This document shows, one piece after another, positions 35,070 to 45,561 of a DNA stretch of 64,000 nt. The position numbers were made by a program, and so were the translations under genes. This DNA comes from Xylona heveae TC161. Its lineage: Eukaryota > Ascomycota > Xylonomycetes > Xylonales > Xylonaceae. The stretch is from assembly GCF_001619985.1 (NCBI RefSeq), contig NW_017264196.1, forward strand, positions 1,550,001-1,614,000, written 5' to 3'. The notes beneath the pieces were generated by a model. It was not told where the DNA came from. It was given only the letters and a program-made list of their open reading frames with translations, and did no database searches. How positions within the stretch are numbered: position 1 is the first letter of the stretch; every line of letters begins with the position of its first letter.

Positions 35070-37948
35070 ATGTCTTCATTCTTGCCGGATGCTTTTCAAA
35101 CGCAGTCCCCTGAACCCACTGCAGAATCAGAGACAGGCCAGCTGTCCGGTTCTGGTTCCAGCAAATGTGAGTAAATAAAAGCGAGTGAAAGCTTTTTGTG
35201 CAACCTCGTTTTGCCACTGCCAACTATAGCAGTTTTAATACACGCGTCTGTTTAAATTGAGGTTTGGGGATGTTTTTTTCCTTTTTACAGTACCTATCGA
35301 CAGCGCAGAAGATTACTATTCTTGCACGCTGTTTCTGGTATATGGCGCTCTTCATTTTCAACATACATTGTATGAAATGATTACGGGGCATCTTATCCCC
35401 AGAAACGCGTGGTATATCACTGTTATGCGATGTCAAATACTGAGAGCGTTTATCGTTTCCCATTGATTACCAGGTCGCGAAAGACGTCAACTGACTCTTC
35501 AATCACAGTTGTCTCATTAGCAGAGCCACAGAGCTCTTCTACATCTTCCTTCCCTGTTTTAAGCATTAGCGGAGAAAGTGGAGATAGTCATTCAAACCTA
35601 CGTCTGCCTAAGCAGCATGCCGCAAAAGTGGCCAAACGTCTCACTGGAAGACAACCAGTGGAGGGATCAACCCCTTCTATTCGTTCATTCGCCAGCCAGA
35701 GCAGCATAGGCTCTAATTCTAGGCTCGAACAGAATCGTGCCGTGAAAGACGAAAATGAGACAGACAAAAGCAAAGATGAATCATACACGTCTCGGCATCA
35801 AAACAGCCTTCTTTCGCAGGTTTTTAAATGGCTGGAAGCAGAAAAGGTCAAGAGGGCGTCACGACGGTCGAAAAATGATGCTAGCCGACTGCCGGAATCC
35901 GATTCTAAGAGTGCACATGACGATAAGAATGCCACTGAAGCTCTAGCAACCTTTGAAGAAGAAGATGATATGAAATCATTAGAAGAACTTGAGCGCATCC
36001 TCGAGGAGAATATGGTTATTGGAGACAAGTTAAGCCACCATGCTCCACACCGCAGACTCAAAAGTCGGCCTTCTTCGCTTTTCAAAAATCGGCGCACCTC
36101 AACAGGGGCTTCATCAGATACGGACTTCTATGACGGTGACATTCTTGTCCCAAGCTGTGACACTGTTTTGGATAATTCCAAAACATTGGCTTACTCGGGC
36201 GGCGAACGGAACTCTGACCTAGGCCCTGAAAACTCTAGGAAAAGAATCACGAAAGAGAAAGAAGCGTGGCTAGAGTTCAAGGGCGAAATTCTTCGCCTTG
36301 CTCACACGCTTCGATTGAAAGGGTGGAGATCGGTTCCTCTCGATCACGGCGGCGAGTTAGAGGTAGAGCGTCTAAGTGGTGCTCTTACGAACGCAGTTTA
36401 TGTTGTGTCTCCTCCTCTAAGGATTCAGACCGAGTCGCTGGGTGCTTATGGTGATGCAAGTGCACGACCGTACAGAAAGCAACCGGCGTAGGTCAAACGT
36501 CTGACGTATTCTGTGGATGCTCTAGCTAACATCGAACAGGAAGCTGCTTCTGCGTATATATGGGCCTCAGGCAGACCATTTGATCGATCGACAAAATGAA
36601 CTTCAAATTCTGCGTCGGCTCGCGCGGAAAAAAATCGGGCCACGTCTCCTTGGCACCTTTACGAATGGTCGATTCGAAGAATATTTTCGCGCCCGCACAT
36701 TGGGACCGCGCGATCTCCGTGACCCGGAGACATCAAAGCAAATTGCGAAACGAATGCGAGAGTTGCATGATGGGATCGATCTTCTTTATGATGAGCGCGC
36801 GTCTGGGCCATTCGTTTGGCGAAATTGGGACAAGTGGGTGGAAAGATGTGGACAGATAGTCACGTGGGTGGATGAGCAAGTCCTGGCTGGAAAGAATACT
36901 TCTATCAAATCAGCAATGAAGGGTCTGGTGTGCGGCGTCACTTGGCCACAATTTTGCGAAGTCGTCGGTCGATATAGGCGATGGCTCGATGGACAGTATG
37001 GTGGCCCCGAGGCATTGAAACAGCGTCTTGTCTTTGCGCATAACGATGTAAGCAGGCACACTTGGAGCAATATGGTTTCGGGTTTTGGCTAAAGATTAAC
37101 AGACACAATACGGAAACATTCTCCGCTTAGAGCCAGGTGATGAGTCGCCGCTCTTACTGCCAGCTAATAAGCACAAGCAACTCGTTGTGATTGACTTTGA
37201 ATATGCTTCGGCTAATGTACCTGCACTAGAGTTTGCAAACCATTTCGTAAGTGTAATCAATTTACCGTATTCAATGGATCCTAACGATCAAAATCAATAG
37301 ACGGAGTGGTGCTACAACTATCACGACCACGAAAAGCCATATGCATGCAATACAGCGGCATACCCGACACCCGAAGAGCAAAGCCGCTTCATCAAGTCCT
37401 ATTTGCTCCATCGCCCTCAATTTCCCTCTCAGAATTCGGCGACGCCAACTATGGTGCCTGCGTCAGGCCCGTCAAGTACCATCTCATCATTCATGCTTGA
37501 TAGTCGTGGCCCGCCTCTTCAGCTAATTGAAGAAGAAGATACTCGACAGAAGGCCATCGAAGAGGAGACTAAACAATTGATGAAGGAGGTACGCCTTTGG
37601 CGCGTTGCCAATTCTGCGCAGTGGGTATCGTGGGGTATCGTACAGGCGAAGCTGCCAGAAGCCTTTGAGCCAAAAGCAGAGTCTCCCTCAGACACTCGCT
37701 CCCAGGCCTCCAGGACTGCGACTGAAACCCTTTGTGGTGAAAACCCTGAGGGATTGGTTTCGCAGGCATTGAGAAATGATATAGCGCTGACGGCTGAGCT
37801 CAGGGAAGAGGATGATGAGTTTGATTACCTAGCATATGCCCAGGAGAGAGCTCAGTTGTTCTGGGGCGACGTATTAGCCTTGGGCGTGATCAAGGAGGAT
37901 GAGCTTCCTGTCGAGCTAGTGCAGCAGATCAAGAGTCTCTCTTACTGA
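35070..37948 (+). CDS. Choline kinase (choline/ethanolamine kinase family)
   Basis: Catalyses ATP-dependent phosphorylation of choline, the first step of the CDP-choline route to phosphatidylcholine, in the cytosol. Well-supported exons are 35474-36487, 36540-37047, 37103-37246 and 37301-37948. Joins give RKQPA|KLLLRIYGPQ, VFAHND|TQYGNILR and FANHF|TEWCYNYHDHE. The Brenner-type kinase motif HND-x4-N and the choline-kinase motif VVIDFEYA are intact. The 5' end is uncertain. A first exon 35070-35170 (MSSFLPDAFQ...) spliced through a 303-bp intron keeps phase and gives 804 aa. The GTGAGT four bases earlier would break the frame with that acceptor. Starting at ATG 35409 or 35430 within the second open frame is an alternative. 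The N-terminal approximately 270 residues are Ser-rich and charged; long extensions of this kind are common in fungal choline kinases. Confidence 0.9.
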
Positions 37949-38501
37949 TTTTCATCCAATCCCAACCAGAAAAGAAATCGCGAAAGACATCAATACCCTC
38001 AAAGCGTGCATCGTAAGCCGTCATCTATGCGATCAATTTTTTGGCGATTCGTCATACGTTTTTCTCTTTGAGCGCTCGAACACTGTCAATTGAGAGACGG
38101 ACTTACTATTGAATTTCTTTCGTCCTTTCAATTCCAGACCTCACGTTTAATCCTTGCATTGTACTTTATTTTTTTTCGCGATCATTTCGTCATGAGACTT
38201 GGTTTTGTCAAAGCAGGAATTATTTATGGTCTGGCTTTCGGAATCATCTCATTGGGTGTTAGCCCTAATCGTTTCTAATAGCAGTCGGCTCTGTTTGCAT
38301 AACGTTTTGGCGCATAACGCAGCGGAACACATCTACTTTTGCATTTGTTCGGTCGATACTCCAAAAACAGCACCCGGGCTTATGTTTAATGCGGCATATT
38401 GTGTGGCGAGCAATCGTTAAATATTACACGCAAATATCTATCAACATACTTAATCCAGAGTGTCCCGTTAATAGTTAAACTTCAACGTGCGTTCCTCAGA
38501 C
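37949..38501. other. Convergent 3' flanks of choline kinase and LysM-protein genes
   Basis: 553 bp between two converging stop codons. No gene seen; T-rich stretches suit 3' ends of both transcripts. Confidence 0.6.
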
Positions 38502-39500
38502 TCAGGGCAATGGATTTGCTAGGCTGCCCCCGAGAGCTCTAAAGTTCTGCCTGTAAGACTTTTGCTTAGATTTTCCCTTGGCGTTTACGCCCGTGATAGG
38601 ATGGTCTCGTTCCCAGTCCTCGTCCGCTTTAAAAGCATTTGCTGCAGCATCTAGATCATAATTTGATTGCTTCAAATATAGTACCGCAATATCATAACTA
38701 GTAAAAGTGATGAGTTATTCCAGCTCTTTTCTAAATTTGAAATATTATGCCTTAGGAAGACTTACTCAGTGATCTTGCAAGCAATCATTAGCCGCCGAAT
38801 CTTTCCTTTGCGGGTTTCCTCTTCTTCTCCTTCTAAGGGCCGTGGACTAAGGCTCACACCCCCTTTATAAAATTCACCTGGTATCAGGATGGTTCGTCGA
38901 GCTGCGAGCAAGTGATCTGCAAAAAGACCGTTGGATCTCCTAAGAGCATGTTGAGGAACACCATATCGGAGTGATAAGGAGGCGATGCTGTCATGCTCAG
39001 GATCTACAAAGTGCAAAACATCTTCCGACGACCGCGCTGTGAGGGCTGCATTCTTTCCACCAAAATGTACCTCTTCTGAATTTAGAGAAGAATAAGTGGG
39101 AAGCTCATCATAGCCTTGATGACTCTCAGCTGGAGGCGAGTAAGCTGGGGGATCCCTCAGTCCACCTTGAGGTAAAGGAGTAGGGGTAGTCGAGATCTGG
39201 CAAAAAGGACCTAAACCGTAATTTAATATCACAGAATTGCGACGCGCTTAATAACCTAGGAGCAGGCATACAATAAGTCGCGAACCGTGTATTATTCTGT
39301 TTAATTGGTTAGTTTTTTGCAGATTGCCCAGTAGCCTCTCCGGGTTTTAAGAGTCTGTCGCCTACGTATACACAGTCTGAACATATCACGCGCCCGCAAC
39401 AAGATAGCCTTCTGTCACGAGAGTAATGCTTTTCAGTGTTCTTATCGAAAGGACGTGAGGGGGAGAGTACAGTGGCACAGGTGCAACATGCCTCGGTCAT
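38502..39500 (-). CDS. Intracellular LysM-domain protein with N-terminal Cys motif and UBA-like tail
   Basis: Four exons: 39500-39372, 39296-39272 (25 nt), 39210-38766 and 38697-38502. The introns are 75, 61 and 68 bp. Phases agree and give 264 aa. The first three exons build an N-terminal zinc-binding-like motif: CCTCATVL, then CCGRVICSDC, and across two joins NNTRFATYCPFC. The spacing is like a RING or treble-clef fold. A Pro-rich linker follows (PPAYSPPAES, DELPTYSS), then a LysM domain at about residues 120-160 (DSIASLSLRYGV, LLAARRTILIP). The last exon adds DYDIAVLYLKQSNYDLDAAA then DEDWERDHP, resembling a UBA/CUE helix bundle. There is no signal peptide, so this is not a secreted chitin-binding effector. 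Similar fungal proteins are annotated simply as LysM-domain proteins; ubiquitin-related function is inference. It diverges from the S22 gene across 631 bp. Confidence 0.85.
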
Positions 39501-40131
39501 AATGACTCTGCAAGAAAACGTATATATTAATAAAGGTGACAAGCTGTCTAATCCAATATAAATATAAAAAATGACAACTGATGTGAGTGTTGATATATTT
39601 AATTAAACTACATAGCATCTGTTTCTCAACCCGCCTCTCAAACCAACAACTTAATGACGCTATAGAGTCGTCGTCCTTGCGCGGCGCCCCTATCATCACG
39701 TGTCGATAAGGGTTTTCCAGCCCTAACAAATTTACGCGTATGTCAGCCGGCCCACTAGGGTCACAGTACCCCAACCACCAAAATTCGCGTGAAGATCGAC
39801 CTACCTCCGCCCAGCCTTCCGGTTCGACTCGAACGACACTGCAAATTACGAGGTGCGTACCCAAAAAGTTCCCCTCAATGCGTCGAGTGCCCTTCAGATA
39901 GTCAGGGAGAGCAATCTTCCGCCGAAAGTACCTTAAAAGACGATTGGTCTTGAGGCTACTCCGGCGGTCGATACGCTTCTTTCCCTTTGCGCAACAATGA
40001 GCTGAAGAACCCTCTTCGCTGAAGGGCACTCTCACGCTCATGGCTTCTGAAGGCTAATATATCGATCAATGAATAGATACCTCATATCCGTCCGAAAGAT
40101 TTGAGAATCTCCGTCCTCCAAAACCGTCAAG
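39501..40131. promoter_or_regulatory. Divergent promoter between the LysM-protein and S22 genes
   Basis: 631 bp between two start codons pointing apart. Pyrimidine-rich sequence precedes the S22 start, as is usual for ribosomal protein genes. A 199-codon minus frame (40041-39442) crosses this interval and overlaps the first exon of the LysM gene in another phase. It has no recognisable domain, and I treat it as chance or as an unproven small gene. Confidence 0.6.
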
Positions 40132-40841
40132 ATGGTCAAGACCAGTGTTCTCAACGATGCGCTTAACGCCATCAACAACGCCGAGAAGGCCGGCAAGCGC
40201 CAGGTCCTGATCCGCCCCAGCTCCAAGGTCATTGTCAAGTTCCTGAGCGTCATGCAGCGCCACGGTACGTGAATGGATTCACTGTTTGTTGGAGATCAGC
40301 AATATCTTTTCCTGTTTTTCCTTTTACCTTTCCCTTCGGGCTGATAACTAGGCAATGGTCTCAATTTTTATAAACTCCACGACCTTTGTCTTTTAAGTGT
40401 CCGATAGATCATGTTTTGCGAGGATCTTACACGTTCTCTGAATTTTTTTATTTTTCCATGAAGTACAACGTTTAATTCATCGCAACATACTAATACCTTT
40501 ATCTTTTAGGCTACATTGGCGAGTTCGAGGAGGTCGACGACCACCGCAACGGCAAGATTGTCATCCAGCTCAACGGCCGGTATGTTTTTACTTCTATTGG
40601 AGTTTGAGACTCGAGATCCAGGAAACAAGGCTAATCAATCCCTCCCAACAGTATCAACAAGACTGGTGTCATCTCTCCCCGCTACAACGTCCGCCTCGCT
40701 GAGCTCGAGAAGTGGGTTGTCAAGCTGCTCCCCTCTCGTCAGTTCGGTTACATCGTCCTGACCACCTCTGCCGGTATCATGGACCATGAGGAGGCTCGTC
40801 GCAAGCACGTTGCTGGCAAGATCATCGGTTTCTTCTACTAG
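40132..40841 (+). CDS. rps22: 40S ribosomal protein S22 (uS8)
   Basis: Three exons: 40132-40264, 40510-40579 and 40652-40841, with introns of 245 and 72 bp. The joins ([13 protein letters not shown] and [15 protein letters not shown]) restore the full family sequence. Product is 130 aa, exactly the usual length for eukaryotic uS8 (S22 in yeast, S15a in animals). It begins [14 protein letters not shown] and ends GKIIGFFY. It is a structural component of the small ribosomal subunit. The relatively long first intron is typical of fungal ribosomal protein genes and often takes part in their expression control; nothing here proves that for this gene. Confidence 0.98.
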
Positions 40842-42062
40842 ACGGTTTCATTAGATTCCCTCTCTAACGGCTAGACTACCCTGTCTGTCAGACCACGGAG
40901 GATGTCGTCTTCGAGTACCACCGGTTAGGTGACAAAAGGATGTTAGCACGGAAGGCGTCGTTGAAATTAAAAGCAAAAAGTTTTTTCTTTTTGAACAATA
41001 GATACCCTTTGTGAAACGTGTGATGATACAGTTACGAGCCTTGTGTTGAGATGATCTTGCTTGAGCCCGCTAAATACCCCGTAAATTGTCTCTTGTGAAT
41101 CCATCCCCCAGCCCCCTTAGTACAAAAAACTCCTCCTAGTCCTCGTAAGCGTAAATGTCTCGGGTGCGTCCCAATCTCTTCAGAAATTTTCTGTCCTTTC
41201 AAACCCGAAACCTCATGACAGACAAAAATCGAGGAGAATTGCATTCAAGAAAACAGGGAGAAAGCATATACATGTACTTACCATTTACCCGCTATAATCG
41301 TTTGCGGTTGAGCGAGTACAGCTCTTTTGAACGTCTGTACTGTTGCCACTAGCAGTACTGCGACTGGGCTTGTAATGTGAGTATGCTTCTACTTGATATA
41401 ATTAGGCAGCAGGGAACACGCTTTCATGCAATAAGCAATGACACCCGAACCACCTGACCACCTAAGGCACCCCCGAGATGCAAAGAATCCGCAGAGAGGA
41501 CGAGATGGGCAAGTATCGAGTGTTCCGCTCGCGGCGGATGTGTTTGTCAGAAACGCGATTGAACGGAAATTACAGTTCGTGTTTAGTTAAAAAGCGGTTT
41601 TGATTAATTTAAAAAGGCAAAACCGTGGGGAGACGTCATGTGTGACGCACATTGCAAAGGAAAAGTCGTTGATTCTCATTATAAAAAGACAGCAGTGCCT
41701 ATTAGAAAAAGGAAAGGAAAATGAGGTTGAATTGTAAAAAAGAAAAAAAGGTCCATAACGCCCGATTTTCTTTTCGATGGTCCAGAGCACAAGGCTATTC
41801 AAACGACGCGCTTCGCGATGCCATACTTTGAGCCAAAGAAGGAGAAGAGGGAAAGAAAACAAAAGAGGAAGGTGGCTATGTGGTTTTGTGCAACAAAAAA
41901 AAGAGCAAGTAAGAAGGGGTGACAAATTGTCCAAGCTCTGGCATGTTAACAGAGAATCAATACGCCGGAAATTGGTGGGAAAGCCATATTAAAACTAATA
42001 CGGTGACAATGGATGCGGCAAGAGTCAAACGCCAGAAAGATCTGCAGTTGGGAAATACTTGC
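40842..42062. other. Convergent 3' flanks of the S22 and homeodomain genes
   Basis: 1.2 kb between two converging stop codons. No gene seen. Frames near 41587-41934 are driven by T/A-rich composition. Confidence 0.55.
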
Positions 42063-44193
42063 TCATCTCCAATTTCCTTGGCTGAGAGAGAGCAAATTCT
42101 GCACGGCATCCAGATCTTCTTCCTCTCGTGGGACGTTGGAGCTTCCCATAAACTGTGCAATCTCGTCGTCATCGCCATCATAGATTGCGCTGGGCTTGGG
42201 AATCTTGGAGGATGAGGCTGACTGATTATTGCGAGCCAAGGTTGCTCCTAAGCTGGTACTGTGGCTAGGAATATGATTGTTCTCTCTTAATACTGATCGC
42301 TGGCCTTGGTTCTCAATCTGGCTCCGTGGCAGACCTCGTCGACGGCCAGCATGGACATGAGTTCCCGGAACTCGGTTCTCTTTGTCAGAGTCGCTTGATG
42401 GAGACTGAGATCGGACAGGTTTTGAGCCAAACTTGGACTGTATCTTCAGCAGTTGCCGCTTTCCAGCCCCAGTGACATTTTGAAGCCGAGCAAGAGACGA
42501 ACTTGCTCGCACGAGTTTTGGCTTTTCGTCGCCCGTGGAAGAAGGCTTGACACGCTTAATGTTTTCCTGTCGGGAAAGCTGAGCGTTCCGCTTGTTAGAG
42601 TTTTGCGTAAGCATATTGCTGGACCGCGATCGCAATAAGCCAATGGCATTGACTGCAGACCCGCTCCTCTCCTGTTCTGCCTTTGCTGATAATGCATTTC
42701 GGGCGCCGCTGTCGCAGTAAAACTCCCACGTTCTCGCGTCTCTCGATCTTCCACTGGGCGTACGACGCGGAAAAGGCATTCCCGCACCTTGTGGGTTTCG
42801 TTTCATGATCTCATTAAGTCCAATGGCGCTTTGACTCCGCTGGAGCCCATCGGAGCGTCTCTGAGGTGCATCTTGTATCCCTGGGGATTCAGGCGGCGGA
42901 GAGTCCCCGTCATTCGCGACCACCTGAGCCTTTCCGTCAATAGACATGGACATTCTGAGTGACGACGTCGAGCGTTTCAAAGATCGAGAGGATTGGGAAG
43001 ATGCGGCCGAGCCCGGTTGTATGGGTGTCCCTTGCGATGAAGAAGGCGACTGCTGCCATCCATCATTAGGCTGATGAGAATGGCTTTGGAAAGGTGCATT
43101 GCGTCTATTTGAAATATATCCCAGTCCAGCGGTTATGGGACGAAAGCTCTCAGGACGAGGTGTAGATATCACTGGCCTTAACTTTTCCCAATCGTCTCTT
43201 CCAGATTCCAAGGCAGAATTATTCTTCGTCTGCTGCGATGAGGTCGTTTCCTGGGAGCTGGGAAGGCTCTGCGAGGGTTGACGAGTCAATGTTGGCTCGG
43301 TTGATTGGGAAGGTGCGGTTGATTGAAGGGACGACTCGGGAATTGCTTTAGCATTCGATGCTTCCTCAGGTGCATAGTCCTGATCGGGTGATGAGGCGGA
43401 TGCACGCGATTCTTGTGAGCTACTGGCTAGAGCGACATTGTTCTGGTCATCGGAGGAAGGAATGGAAATTTGGGAAAGATCCATGGTGCTAGTTCCTCCC
43501 AGACTTGATCGTGGGGATTGGATCATTTCGTGAAGCTCAACAGGACGCGACTTTCTCCGGGTACTCTGGCGTCTGTTTTGGAACCAAATCTAACATAATA
43601 CAAGAGTGAGCGGTGAAGCTAGCGAGGGTTTCGCGTTCTCAATCACGAATGTAGCAGAGATTGATCCGCCATCAAAAATATTGGAAATTTGCAATCTGCG
43701 AAAATATAAAATTGACTGACCTGTACTTCCTTCTCTCCTAGGGCCACTCGGCTGACAATGTCCATCCGTGAGGCTTTATCTGGCTTGGGATTTTTTCGAT
43801 ATTCGGCTTCGAGAACGGCCTGGTCTTCCGGACTGTTTGGCTTTACGATTAGGAGAGAACAAATCATCAAAGGCAGAGCCGAACCAGCTACGTATCGATA
43901 TATGTTCATTTTCTGCGAGTTGCCCTCCGACCAGAATTTATCCATATATCGTTGTAGCGAAGTCTGAGCTGGACAACCCACTGGTCACGGGACACGTACC
44001 TTGTTCGTCGTCTCTTTTGACGGGCGAGAGGTTTATTATCAACATTAGGCGGAAGATTATGTGGTAAAGTATGCTGCGAATGGATTAAGAAGGCGTAGCT
44101 CCCGTTTGATGCTTGCGAGCCATGGCTCACTGCAGTCGAACCAGCTACTGAGGATACCGGTGGCAGCGACGAGGCGGGTGTTGTATCAGCCAT
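42063..44193 (-). CDS. Homeodomain transcription factor (Yox1-like)
   Basis: Three exons: 44193-44000, 43832-43721 and 43589-42063. The introns are 167 and 131 bp. Phases agree and give 610 aa. The joins assemble a homeodomain at about residues 55-118: RQKRRRT|SPEDQAVLEAEYRK, then ALGEKEVQ|IWFQNRRQSTRRKS. It carries the invariant W-F-x-N-x-R of helix 3, and both introns fall inside the domain. The remaining approximately 490 residues are Ser/Gln/Pro-rich and probably disordered, with basic patches and an acidic stretch near the end (YDGDDDEIAQF). The protein is a nuclear DNA-binding regulator. Fungal relatives with this N-terminal homeodomain layout are often called Yox1-like (cell-cycle repressor in yeasts); orthology is not shown here. 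Confidence 0.9.
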
Positions 44194-45561
44194 GTCTGAG
44201 AAGGACTCTGATGGATATTCACTGGACGTATGAAAGAATCATTGACCGTGAGAGCATAATACCGCAATTAAAGGCGTGTATAGGATGTTTGGAATATCCG
44301 CGTGTCCCAAGCTCGTGAGGTTAGTCCCTTGGACTCGTCGCGTCCAACAGCATCGGGATGACGCGCCAATCCAGAGGCGGTACTTTGTAGACGTGATCCG
44401 AACTCGCTAAAACGCGCTGGTGGAACGCCGTCATTTGACCTGCCCAGACTCCCAAGCAACGCCAAATACAACTAATTTACAGTTAGAGACGCCTTCGCCT
44501 GATGGTCGTGTATGAGTCTACGCAAACACGCGTATCAAAGTCGGGTTTTCCCAACTTTAATCCAATACATTCAAGAGATTTATGATCACGACTTATCCAA
44601 ATATGCACAACTCGCTCAAGCGTTTCGCATAGACGTATTACGCCACTCAATTTTCCACCTTCTGTTATCTTTGAAGACATTATCCAGAATTTTATCAACC
44701 CACTGTCTCGAGAAATCTTGTTTTCTTTAGATGGCCTGAATGGTAGCAAGATGTTTTGAACCCAATTTTTTTTAATGCCTTCTTTGCTTGCACTAAATTC
44801 TTGCTTCGTTTTCTGTTCCATCAATGGAAAAATATAATGAAGCAGGTATATCCTGTGACAATTGCGCCACTAGTAACCCACAAAGTGTATAAGAGAACGG
44901 GCTCCTAATGTTGATGAATTGCTTCGATATACCCATTAAACTAACATTTCCGGAAGGCCTAGTCCTTGACCACACTCAATCAAATTCTTGAAGTAGCGAA
45001 ACCCATTATCTATATTTCTCGGAGCACAATTAAATCTCATACCTCGGGGCTGAGTACCAAGGGATAGATGTTGTGTTTTGAAGTTGCCTTGAGTGGAGCA
45101 GGAATTGAAAGTGTCTAGTACCTGCAGTGAGAGCAGACTTTTGAACTTCTTGCTTTGCAGTATCAAAGATACCTTGCTCTTGTTGACTCTCGTGATCATA
45201 CTGGCATTCCATTTGAGTCAAACATTCTTTGGCTCTGAAGCCTGCCAATTCGTGGCAGTAGTTGCCGTGGCACAGTATGAGCTACAAGTGGCCCAAAGTA
45301 ATAGCATGATCGGAACAGTCACACTTTTGTGTACTATCTCACCGATGCTAAACATGACGTAGTCAACATGATTCCCTTTAAGGCCTCAGGCTGGCTACAA
45401 CAAGCATGGCGATCCGTCATTCAATCTGTGGCTGGAGAAGCACAGTCACCACGAAAGACTGCAAGGTAGCATCGTGATGCGCTGCATGTGCATCGATTAA
45501 ATTTAGACTTTGCCTGCATTTTTTTTTTCCCTCGTAGTTGTCTCCGATGGCCATATAACTC
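44194..45561. other. Intergenic; homeodomain gene upstream region and Rex3 downstream region
   Basis: 1.37 kb with no supported gene. It should contain the homeodomain gene promoter at its left end and the Rex3 3' untranslated region at its right end. Confidence 0.55.

Noticed and set aside
39815-39850. GGTTCGACTC resembling a tRNA B box
   Set aside because: The flanking bases do not pair as a T-stem, and no A box or acceptor stem is found at the right distance. No tRNA was recognised anywhere in the window.
39442-40041. 199-codon minus-strand frame between the LysM and S22 genes
   Set aside because: No recognisable domain. It overlaps the first exon of the LysM gene in another phase and spans a short divergent promoter. 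I could not rule out a small gene, but nothing supports one.
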